From the NCBI RefSeq assembly GCF_012726295.1, contig NZ_JABAOB010000008.1:62001-126000 (forward strand): a DNA stretch of 64,000 bases. Reading direction: 5' to 3'. Origin of the DNA: Chitinophaga sp. Ak27 (lineage in GTDB: Bacteria; Bacteroidota; Bacteroidia; Chitinophagales; Chitinophagaceae). Positions 7,988-14,889 of this stretch are shown here, piece after piece. The translations under genes were made by a program, and so were the position numbers. Within the stretch, counting starts at the first letter, position 1; every line of letters begins with the position of its first letter. The notes beneath the pieces were generated by a model that was not told the origin of the DNA, did no database searches, and saw only the letters and a list, made by a program, of their open reading frames with translations.

Positions 7988-8719
7988 CTACATCTTATAA
8001 TTCAACGGAATAAACAAATTCCACTTTTCTAACACCTTCCCATTCTCAAATATTTCAAAATTGAACCAGCCTGCATGCAGGAAAATCGCCTTTTCCAGGA
8101 TCAGAAAAGGCCCTTTCACCTCCGGGATATCAAAGAGATAGGCCCCGTTTGGTTCATAAAATTTGACAGTATATTTTTTTCCCGGCGCATCCGGTAATTT
8201 GATATTCACATTACCATCTGCAGTGGTATAAATATAGTTTGATGGGTGCCATTGTATTCTCTCGGGTTCTTTGTTTTCCTGTTCTTTGCCTCGGAGGCCT
8301 TTGGCGGCATCCTTGATATCAGCATACTGGAGTTTCTGGTCGGCGCGAATACTGCTATCAGACAGGGCTAGTACCGTTTTACTGTACATATAACGCCCAT
8401 TGGTGAATAAGATAAACAGGCGGTAGTAGTTGGTACCGGGCAGGGGCTTGTTATCGAGGTAAGCATTTCTTGTCTGGGTAGGATAGCTGGCATACCCGAT
8501 GGTATTAAAATTCAGTACGCTGTCGAGCGACCGCTGAACACCGATTTCTTTGACTTGTGTAAAGCCGGAGATCCAGTCCAGTTGTATTTTACCGGTTTTA
8601 ATGGTAGCCACGAAGTTGGGCAGTACGGGCGGAACATAGGTTTGTTCCTGTGCTTTCCCGGTAAATGCCGTCAATAAAAATATTCCAATAACAAAAGTTA
8701 TACGCACAATTTGCTTCAT
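7988..8719 (-). CDS. Secreted protein of unknown function, possible fibronectin type III-like domain
   Basis: The 243-residue product has a signal peptide (about 1-23, ending G-K-A-Q-E). Residues of about 35-110 follow an FnIII-like strand pattern: K-I-Q-L-D-W, then V-Q-R-S-L-D, then G-T-N-Y-Y-R-L-F. The C-terminal third contains Y-E-P-N-G-A-Y-L-F and ends in G-W-F-N-F-E-I-F-E-N-G-K-V, a short beta-rich tail that could be a sorting or binding domain. I cannot assign a family or function. The ATG at 8719 is preferred because it begins the signal peptide; the frame is open 13 codons upstream. It is the third gene of a minus-strand run after the fucosidase and PLP enzyme, with a gap of about 65 nt. 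Confidence 0.7.
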   Translation of the reverse strand: MKQIVRITFVIGIFLLTAFTGKAQEQTYVPPVLPNFVATIKTGKIQLDWISGFTQVKEIGVQRSLDSVLNFNTIGYASYPTQTRNAYLDNKPLPGTNYYRLFILFTNGRYMYSKTVLALSDSSIRADQKLQYADIKDAAKGLRGKEQENKEPERIQWHPSNYIYTTADGNVNIKLPDAPGKKYTVKFYEPNGAYLFDIPEVKGPFLILEKAIFLHAGWFNFEIFENGKVLEKWNLFIPLNYKM

Positions 8720-8784
8720 ACTGATTATTCCGAGCTCTTTAAGTTGGCAAAAATACACTACCGTTCAAATATAATGAACAGTTT

Positions 8785-9678
8785 TTAAAAGGTTAAAACG
8801 CCGGGAGGGAGGGAAAGATTGCCTTGCAGCCCGCCGGTATGTATCAGCAATACTTTGCTGTTGTCCGGGAAATAGCCTTGCAGGGCCAATTGCTGAAATG
8901 CTTTTACCAGTTTACCCGTATAAATAATATCTGTTGGAATACCTGTTTGAATATAGAAGCTATTGATAAAATCTATGAGCGCGGCCGATTTCCTGGCATA
9001 ACCACCCTCGTGGAAGTCGTGTAACAGCGTCCAGACCGGGCGGATCCCGGGTTTCAGCAGGTCGTTCACCTCGCTATCCAGGTATTGGGCGCCTTTCAAT
9101 ACAGGGATGCCGATTACCTGCTGTTGCAGGGTAGCGCTGTTGATCAGCCCGGCCAGCGTAGTGCCGGTGCCTACGGCACAAAGTATATGTGTATAGCTGG
9201 TAGTAGGGAGAATAGACAGGATTTCTTCACACCCCCTGGCACCCAACGGATTGTGCCCGCCTTCCGGCACCAGGTGATAGTCGGGAAACAGGGAACTATA
9301 AGTATTTAAGGCGGTGCCATTCCGGTAATCTTCCCGGTTTACAAAGATCAGCCCCATACCGTTGGCGTTGGCTGTTTGCAGGGTATGGTTCCCCGATGCA
9401 TGATGCTCTTCTCCGCGTATAATGCCAGTGCAGGCAATACCAGCTTCTTTACAGGCTACCGCGGTGGCTGCAATATGATTGGAGTACGCGCCTCCAAAGG
9501 TGAGTATACCGCCACAGTGATCGGCCAGCGCGGCCTGTATATTATGTTTTAATTTAAACCATTTATTGCCGGATATCTCCGGATGAAGCTGATCTAAACG
9601 CAGCATGGCTGCGGAGATGTGTTCCGGCAGCCATGCGGGGTGTATAGATGTTAAGCTGATGTTGCTATAATCCAGCAT
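8785..9678 (-). CDS. PLP-dependent enzyme of the ACC deaminase / D-cysteine desulfhydrase family
   Basis: The 297-residue product belongs to the fold-type II PLP enzymes. S-G-N-K-W-F-K-L (about 36-43) carries the PLP-binding lysine K39, and G-G-A-Y-S-N-H (about 62-68) is the nearby family motif. C-A-V-G-T-G-T-T (near 165-172) would hold the PLP phosphate. Known members either open 1-aminocyclopropane-1-carboxylate or release sulfide from D-cysteine. The product is shorter than typical ACC deaminases (about 340), so I favour a D-cysteine desulfhydrase-like or broader role without certainty. It begins 2 nt after the fucosidase stop, so they are probably co-transcribed, although no functional link is obvious. 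Confidence 0.85.
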   Translation of the reverse strand: MLDYSNISLTSIHPAWLPEHISAAMLRLDQLHPEISGNKWFKLKHNIQAALADHCGGILTFGGAYSNHIAATAVACKEAGIACTGIIRGEEHHASGNHTLQTANANGMGLIFVNREDYRNGTALNTYSSLFPDYHLVPEGGHNPLGARGCEEILSILPTTSYTHILCAVGTGTTLAGLINSATLQQQVIGIPVLKGAQYLDSEVNDLLKPGIRPVWTLLHDFHEGGYARKSAALIDFINSFYIQTGIPTDIIYTGKLVKAFQQLALQGYFPDNSKVLLIHTGGLQGNLSLPPGVLTF

Positions 9679-9680
9679 AG

Positions 9681-11021
9681 TTATTCGTTGGTGAGAAAAC
9701 CGCCTTTTCCCCTGTATAGCTTCACGGCTTTGTCCAGCTTCACTTTCAGTACGGTCACATATTTATCCTGTACTTGTTCTGGAACGTCAATATATACCAG
9801 TCCCGGTACCGGGCTCCAGGAGATCTTACCTACTATCTTATGCGACAGCGGGGTGTTATTGCCCAATACGGTGATGCTTTCTATTTTATTAGATAGTCCT
9901 TTTACCATAATCGGGCCGCTGGTTTTAGCAGCAAGGAACAGGAAAAGGGTGGTGGAATCTTTCGACAGGGTGGTAGGGCCATAGAAATGCCCTTGTGGGA
10001 TACCGCCAATGGTGTTAAAAATAGCCTCCCCATTACGTTTATTCCAGGCGCCCAATTCTTTGAGCAGGTGTACTTCTTCATCCGGGATGCTGCCGTCAGC
10101 ACGTGGACCTATGTCCAGCAGCAGGTTGCCGCCATTGGCCACGGCATCTGCGAAGATGGTGATGATTTCGTAGGGCGTTTTCCAGTTGGTGTCCTGTGGC
10201 TGCCATCCCCAGTTGTTGTTGATGGTCATACATAGCTCCCACCAGTGGAAATGCGGACGGGTAACGGGGAAATTCTGTTCGGGAGTGTCGTAGTCGCCAT
10301 ACCCTTGTAAACGTCCGTTGATAATGGTGTTAGGATTATGGTCGGTGAGCATTTTACGCATTTTAGGAGCTTCCCATTCTTCGGCAGAATGTTCCCAGTC
10401 GCCGTCAAACCACCACAGGTCGGGGTTGAATTTGTTCATTACCTCCGCCATCTGGCCTTCGTAAAACCCAAGGAACTTTTTCCATCTTTCGGGCTGTGCT
10501 TTGATATCATAGCGGTTGCTGTCTTTCAAAAACTGTGGATAATCCGGGTAACTCCAGTCGATGAGGGAGAAATAGGCCCCACATTTGATACTATCGCGCC
10601 GCAGGGCTGCAAAGAAGGGGGTGAGCACATCTCTTTTGGCCGGCGTGCTCTTAGCAACATTCAGTTTACTGTATTTGCTGTCCCACAGGGCTACACCGTC
10701 GTGGTGTTTGGTGGTCATAACCGCATAGCGGGCGCCAGATTCCTTGATTAGGTCGGCCCAGGCCTGTGGATTGTAGTTACTGGCGGTAAAGCCTTTTAGC
10801 TGCCGCATGTAATCGGGATAAGAGATTTTTTTGTTGTGGAATGACCAGGATTCATCGATTCCATTCACAGAATAAATCCCCCAGTGGATGAAAATGCCCA
10901 ATTTGGCATCCGCAAACCACTGCATTTTTTCTTTGATCTCTTCAGGATTTGTTTTTTCTTGCGCATTGGCAGTAGTAAAAAGCTGCATGGCAAGGACTCC
11001 CAGCACTAGTAATCTCTTCAT
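9681..11021 (-). CDS. Secreted alpha-L-fucosidase, GH29
   Basis: The enzyme would remove alpha-linked L-fucose from glycans in the periplasm or at the surface. The 446-residue product has a signal peptide (about 1-20, ending A-N-A-Q). The GH29 barrel shows I-F-I-H-W-G-I-Y (about 43-50), T-T-K-H-H-D-G (about 103-109) and D-L-W-W-F-D-G-D-W (about 201-209), in which Asp206 is the likely nucleophile. L-L-D-I-G-P-R-A-D-G follows later in the barrel. The acid/base residue varies in this family and I do not assign it. It leads a minus-strand run with the PLP enzyme 2 nt downstream. Linkage specificity cannot be read. Confidence 0.92.
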   Translation of the reverse strand: MKRLLVLGVLAMQLFTTANAQEKTNPEEIKEKMQWFADAKLGIFIHWGIYSVNGIDESWSFHNKKISYPDYMRQLKGFTASNYNPQAWADLIKESGARYAVMTTKHHDGVALWDSKYSKLNVAKSTPAKRDVLTPFFAALRRDSIKCGAYFSLIDWSYPDYPQFLKDSNRYDIKAQPERWKKFLGFYEGQMAEVMNKFNPDLWWFDGDWEHSAEEWEAPKMRKMLTDHNPNTIINGRLQGYGDYDTPEQNFPVTRPHFHWWELCMTINNNWGWQPQDTNWKTPYEIITIFADAVANGGNLLLDIGPRADGSIPDEEVHLLKELGAWNKRNGEAIFNTIGGIPQGHFYGPTTLSKDSTTLFLFLAAKTSGPIMVKGLSNKIESITVLGNNTPLSHKIVGKISWSPVPGLVYIDVPEQVQDKYVTVLKVKLDKAVKLYRGKGGFLTNE

Positions 11022-11151
11022 TGTTCGGTTTAATTAATCTTTAAAATACGTGTTCTACACAAAAAGAAAGTGTGAAAATAGTTTTAATGATTAAATTTAA
11101 CGCCGTTATTTTAGGTAAATAGTTGTCAATTATAAAACTAATATCAGCAAA

Positions 11152-12054
11152 ATGCAACCGACTTTATTGATTTTGGCGGCCGGAATGGCCAGTCGTTATG
11201 GCAGTTTGAAGCAAATCCAGCAATTTGGCCCCAGCGGAGAAACTATCATTGATTACTCTATTTACGACGCTATCAGCGCCGGTTTTGGAAAGATTGTGTT
11301 CATTATCCGCGAAAACTTTGCTACAGAGTTCAAAGAAATCTTTGAACCTAAGCTGAAAGGTCGTGTAGAAGTGGATTATGTATTCCAGGAAATGGATGCA
11401 TTTGTAGGTAATCACACTATTCCTGCCGACAGAACCAAGCCATGGGGTACCGCTCATGCGATCCTTTGTGCAAAGAACGCCATCAATGAGCCATTTGCAG
11501 TAATCAACGCGGATGACTTCTATGGCACCGACTCTTTCGTAAAAATGGCGGCTTTCCTGAAAAATGACTGTAAGCCAGATGTATACAGCGTAGTAGGTTA
11601 TGAATTGGGCAAAACCATCAGTGAACATGGCTCTGTATCCCGCGGTGTTTGCGAAGTGGGCACTACGCAAAACCTCACTGCGATCAATGAAAGGACTAAA
11701 ATATACAAAGACGGCGATCAGATCGTGTATGAAGACGCAGACGGCGGCAAGCACCCGCTGGCAGCCAATACACCTGTATCTATGAACTTCTGGGGATTCC
11801 ATCCCAGCGTGTTCCAGCTGAGCCAGGACTTATTTACCGAATTCCTGGATAAGAACATCAGCAATCCTAAGTCTGAATTCTTTATTCCGATTGTAGCTGA
11901 TGAATTTATCCGTCGCGGTAAAGGCGAAGTAAAAGTATTACCGACCAGCGCACAGTGGTTTGGTGTTACTTACAAAGAAGATGCACCCGGCGTGCAGGCC
12001 AGCCTATCCGAGCTGGTTAAGAAGGGAGAATATCCAGACAATTTATGGAAATAA
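11152..12054 (+). CDS. Sugar-1-phosphate nucleotidyltransferase
   Basis: The 300-residue product has the NTP-transferase fold: L-A-A-G-M-A-S-R-Y-G-S-L-K-Q (about 8-21, nucleotide loop) and V-I-N-A-D-D-F-Y-G (about 117-125, metal-binding acids). Such enzymes join an NTP to a sugar 1-phosphate. Its last 10 nt overlap the start of an APH-fold kinase resembling N-acetylhexosamine 1-kinase. The two would therefore turn a free sugar into sugar 1-phosphate and then NDP-sugar, which is inferred from the pairing. The sugar and the nucleotide base are not determined. The ATG at 11152 is the only sensible start. Confidence 0.85.
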   Translation: MQPTLLILAAGMASRYGSLKQIQQFGPSGETIIDYSIYDAISAGFGKIVFIIRENFATEFKEIFEPKLKGRVEVDYVFQEMDAFVGNHTIPADRTKPWGTAHAILCAKNAINEPFAVINADDFYGTDSFVKMAAFLKNDCKPDVYSVVGYELGKTISEHGSVSRGVCEVGTTQNLTAINERTKIYKDGDQIVYEDADGGKHPLAANTPVSMNFWGFHPSVFQLSQDLFTEFLDKNISNPKSEFFIPIVADEFIRRGKGEVKVLPTSAQWFGVTYKEDAPGVQASLSELVKKGEYPDNLWK

Positions 12055-13142
12055 AACCCAACACAAAGATCCTTCAGGCTTTCGGATTGGAGCCTGAAGG
12101 ATTAAATGTCCGAAGATTTGGATCAGGACACATCAACAACACTTTTTTGCTGGAAAAAAAGCAGGACGGCAGTAAGTATGTTTTACAGAAAATCAATGTA
12201 AACGTATTTAAGGAACCAGGAGTGATCGCCGCCAACCAGAGAATGGCAGCAGATTTCCTGGCAGTTCATCATCCCGGCTATCTGTTTATTACGCCGATCC
12301 CCACGGTTAATGGGGAAGAGCTCTTTGTAATTGACAACGAATACTGGAGAATGATCCCTTTTATTGCGGATTCCGTAACGGTAGATCAGGCCGACAACCC
12401 AAAGCAGGCGTATGAAGCAGCCAAACAGTTTGGCCGCCTCGCCAGTTACCTTTCGGGAATTGACCTGAAGCCGTTTAAAGCTTCTATTCCAAACTTTCAC
12501 AACCTTACCTTGCGGTACAGCGCCTTCCAGGAAGCTATCCGCACCGCTAAGGAAGACAGGAAAGCTGCAGCAGAAGAGATGATTGAAGAATTCCTCCGCT
12601 ATTCTGACATCGCTGTAACGTATGAACAACTGAAAACAAATCCCGATTTCAGGGACCATCTGATGCACCACGATACCAAAATCAATAACGTATTGCTCAA
12701 CAAGGATACTTATGAAGGTATTTGTGTGTGTGACCTGGATACCCTGATGCCCGGTAAAATCATCTCAGACCTCGGCGACATGGTACGTACCTATGTTTGC
12801 CCCGTTTCTGAAGAAGAAAAAGATTTCAGCCAGATCGTTATCCGCGAAGAATACTACGAGGCCCTCATGCAGGGGTATCTCGAAGAGATTGGCGGTACTT
12901 TAACCAAAGTAGAAAAAGAACAACTGTTCTTTGCCGGGAAGTTCATGATCTACATGCAGGGGATCAGATTCCTCACCGATTACCTGAACGGTGATGTATA
13001 CTATCCCATTAAACATCCGACACACAACTATGACCGCGCTAAAAACCAACTGGTATTACTCCAGCGGCTCATGGAAAAAGAAGCGATACTGCAGGAAATT
13101 ATCGACAAATGCCTGCTTATCAGCGTAACAAGTGAACAGTAA
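12045..13142 (+). CDS. APH-fold sugar kinase, N-acetylhexosamine 1-kinase-like
   Basis: The 365-residue product has the aminoglycoside phosphotransferase/choline kinase fold. The N-lobe has G-S-G-H-I-N-N-T-F and Y-V-L-Q-K-I-N-V-N-V-F, the latter similar to NahK. The catalytic loop H-H-D-T-K-I-N-N (about 208-215, Asp210) and the metal site C-D-L-D-T (about 229-233) follow. NahK enzymes phosphorylate GlcNAc or GalNAc at C1. The start overlaps the nucleotidyltransferase by 10 nt, which indicates translational coupling. The last codons and stop are part of an imperfect direct repeat (13132-13155 and 13163-13190). A strong terminator follows. Confidence 0.82.
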   Translation: MEIKPNTKILQAFGLEPEGLNVRRFGSGHINNTFLLEKKQDGSKYVLQKINVNVFKEPGVIAANQRMAADFLAVHHPGYLFITPIPTVNGEELFVIDNEYWRMIPFIADSVTVDQADNPKQAYEAAKQFGRLASYLSGIDLKPFKASIPNFHNLTLRYSAFQEAIRTAKEDRKAAAEEMIEEFLRYSDIAVTYEQLKTNPDFRDHLMHHDTKINNVLLNKDTYEGICVCDLDTLMPGKIISDLGDMVRTYVCPVSEEEKDFSQIVIREEYYEALMQGYLEEIGGTLTKVEKEQLFFAGKFMIYMQGIRFLTDYLNGDVYYPIKHPTHNYDRAKNQLVLLQRLMEKEAILQEIIDKCLLISVTSEQ

Positions 13143-13192
13143 AATGAAATCATTTTTAGAACGTGAACAGTAAATGAAATGAAATCATTTAG

Positions 13193-13224
13193 ATCCCGGT
13201 GCACCCCGCACCGGGATTTTTTTT
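13193..13224 (+). terminator. Intrinsic terminator after the kinase gene
   Basis: ATCCCGGTGC (13193-13202) pairs with GCACCGGGAT (13208-13217) around ACCCC, followed by a run of eight T. Confidence 0.92.
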
Positions 13225-13378
13225 GCCCCTTTATCCGTGTTTTGTACACAAAACTGGTAGATTAATTTATAAGGAACTATTGGATTGTTTAGAAAAAGAA
13301 TAAGTATGGAGCTCTTTTTTTAAATATTTTCAAAAACATCTAATGTGATTAATTTTTTACGAAATATTGGGAAGGTTG

Positions 13379-13409
13379 TTGTTTTTTATTTTTTTCGCGA
13401 ATACTTTTG
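13379..13409 (+). promoter_or_regulatory. Promoter of the ilv operon
   Basis: TTG at 13379-13381, 20 nt, then TACTTTTG at 13402-13409 fit the Bacteroidota promoter consensus. Transcription would start near 13414, about 25 nt before the leader peptide ATG. Confidence 0.7.
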
Positions 13410-13438
13410 TAGAAACACAGTCAATAACAAACACCTCC

Positions 13439-13555
13439 ATGTGGGTAAATAAAGACAATATAAAACTTAATCACATCGTACCTCAGCTCAACTGGGCTAT
13501 CACGAAGGTCGTGATTATCGTCGTTGTCATTATTAGCCACCAGTTCGGAGGATAG
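13439..13555 (+). CDS. ilvL: ilv operon leader peptide, Val/Ile-rich
   Basis: This 38-codon frame runs from ATG (13439) to TAG (13553). Residues 24-32 are nine consecutive Val/Ile (V-V-I-I-V-V-V-I-I), with I-T-K just before, and there is no Leu in the run. Promoter upstream, terminator 29 nt downstream of the stop, and ilvE next give the arrangement of an attenuator leader. Ribosome stalling at these codons under Val or Ile shortage would leave 13546-13556 free to pair with the terminator 5' arm. The start at 13439 is preferred over the longer open frame from 13367, since the latter would begin upstream of the promoter -7 box. Function is inferred from sequence and known enterobacterial ilv leaders. 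Confidence 0.85.
   Translation: MWVNKDNIKLNHIVPQLNWAITKVVIIVVVIISHQFGG
13499..13515 (+). promoter_or_regulatory. Hairpin within the Val/Ile codons of the ilv leader
   Basis: ATCACGA and TCGTGAT form a perfect 7-bp stem around AGG. It lies over codons 21-26 and could be the early pause/protector hairpin of the attenuator. Confidence 0.5.
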
Positions 13556-13618
13556 GTAAACGTGCATATAATCACAAAATATAGAGCCTTCCTCCGCAAA
13601 GAGGAAGGCTTTTTTTTT
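13546..13618 (+). terminator. ilv attenuator: terminator with competing antiterminator
   Basis: The terminator is AGCCTTCCTC (13585-13594), loop CGCAAA, GAGGAAGGCT (13601-13610) and nine T. The competing strand 13546-13556 (CGGAGGA-T-AGG) pairs with 13587-13596 over 10 bp with one bulged base. It contains the leader stop codon TAG (13553-13555), so a ribosome at the stop would mask it and favour termination, whereas one stalled on the Val/Ile codons would not. Confidence 0.85.
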
Positions 13619-13650
13619 GGACGATAGATTCCTGGTATAATTTCAATTTT

Positions 13651-14553
13651 ATGTATAGCTATTACAACGACAACACCATTCTTTACATCAACGGGGAGTA
13701 CACCAAAGCGAACACCGCTACCACTGACCTGTTTGGCCAATCGCTCCACTACGGTTACGCAGTATTTGAAGGCATCCGCGCCTACAAGACCGCTAACGGG
13801 GAAGTGAAAATTTTTAAAGCAAAAGAACACTTCGACCGCCTCCAGCGCTCTTGTGAACTGATCCACATCCCTTACAAATTTGATAACGAAGCGTTGATCG
13901 CCGCTTGTTACAAAGTACTGGAGATGAATAACATGGAAGAAGCTTACATCCGACCGCTGGTTTTCTGTCCGCCTAACATGACCCTCAAAGCAGCATCGGA
14001 ATCAAATATCCTGATCTGTGCATGGGAATGGGGAGCGTACCTGGGAGAAAAATTGCTGCGCGTAATGACCTCCTCTTACGAGCGACCTAATCCCAAAGCC
14101 TTTAAAATAGAATCCAAGTCCGCCGGCCTCTACGTAAATTCGATACTGGCCTCACAGGAAGCAAAAGAAAAAGGCTACGATGAAGCACTCCTCCTCGATA
14201 TGAATGGCTACGTTGCAGAAGGCCCCGGTGCTAATATCTTCTTCGAAAAAGACGGCAAAATCTACACTCCTCCTGCCGGTAACATCCTCCCAGGCATCAC
14301 CCGCGCTACCGTTATCGAACTTTGCCAGGAACTGAATATCCCACTGGAAGAAAAATTATTTACCATCGCTGAACTGAAAGAAGCCGAATGCGCCTTCTTC
14401 TGCGGTACCGCCGCCGAAGTAATTGGTCTCGACTCCCTCGACGGACAACCATTCGGTAAACCATGGGCGCAGTCACTCGGAAAAGTACTGCAACAGGCCT
14501 ACAAAGCCAGAGTACTGGAAAAATCCTTCCAACGCGAAGCTCAACTGGCCTAA
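13651..14553 (+). CDS. ilvE: Branched-chain amino acid aminotransferase
   Basis: IlvE makes the final transamination to isoleucine, valine and leucine with glutamate as amino donor. The 300-residue product is a fold-type IV PLP enzyme: H-Y-G-Y-A-V-F-E-G-I-R-A-Y (about 33-45), the probable PLP lysine K156 in S-K-S-A-G-L-Y, and E-G-P-G-A-N-I-F-F (about 190-198). It is the first structural gene after the attenuator, which is unusual compared with enteric operons but fits this phylum. The ATG at 13651 lies 33 nt after the terminator T-run. A gap of 336 nt with a repeat element separates it from ilvD. Confidence 0.95.
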   Translation: MYSYYNDNTILYINGEYTKANTATTDLFGQSLHYGYAVFEGIRAYKTANGEVKIFKAKEHFDRLQRSCELIHIPYKFDNEALIAACYKVLEMNNMEEAYIRPLVFCPPNMTLKAASESNILICAWEWGAYLGEKLLRVMTSSYERPNPKAFKIESKSAGLYVNSILASQEAKEKGYDEALLLDMNGYVAEGPGANIFFEKDGKIYTPPAGNILPGITRATVIELCQELNIPLEEKLFTIAELKEAECAFFCGTAAEVIGLDSLDGQPFGKPWAQSLGKVLQQAYKARVLEKSFQREAQLA

Positions 14554-14889
14554 ATAATATACAGCTGAAAGCTGAAAGCCGAAAGCACAAAGCTATTGAA
14601 GCGGATATCACCCATCCATTATGTATGGAATTTTTACCAGATATCTGTAAAGGAGCTTCAGCAAACATAGATAGCTTTATGCTTTCCGCTTTCCGCTCTA
14701 CGCTTTCTGCCTTGAAGGTCGTAAATCGAAAAATACATAACCCTTTACTGTAAAGGGTTTGGACAACTGAAAGGCAGATTTGAATACCGGTAATTTGGAA
14801 ATTGTTGGTTTGAATATGAGGCAACTACCGGGTAATTTGTGGTGAAGTTTTAAAATAGGGTTACTATAACTCCGGTAATAACTAAAGCA
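14554..14889. repeat. ilvE-ilvD gap with inverted repeat R3 and a small hairpin
   Basis: The gap holds an imperfect inverted repeat. Its 5' arm (14562-14596) is a tandem run of GCTGAAA/GCCGAAAGC-like units ending AAAGCTAT, and its 3' arm (14671-14710) reads ATAGCTTTATGCTTTCCGC and onwards. These arms match R1 and R2 in motif but the inner part differs. A 9-bp hairpin AACCCTTTA-CTG-TAAAGGGTT lies at 14739-14759. I see no coding frame and no convincing promoter. Confidence 0.7.

Noticed and set aside
13367..13438. A longer version of the ilv leader peptide beginning at 13367
   Set aside because: It would start before the promoter -7 element at 13402-13409; the ATG at 13439 fits the predicted transcript.
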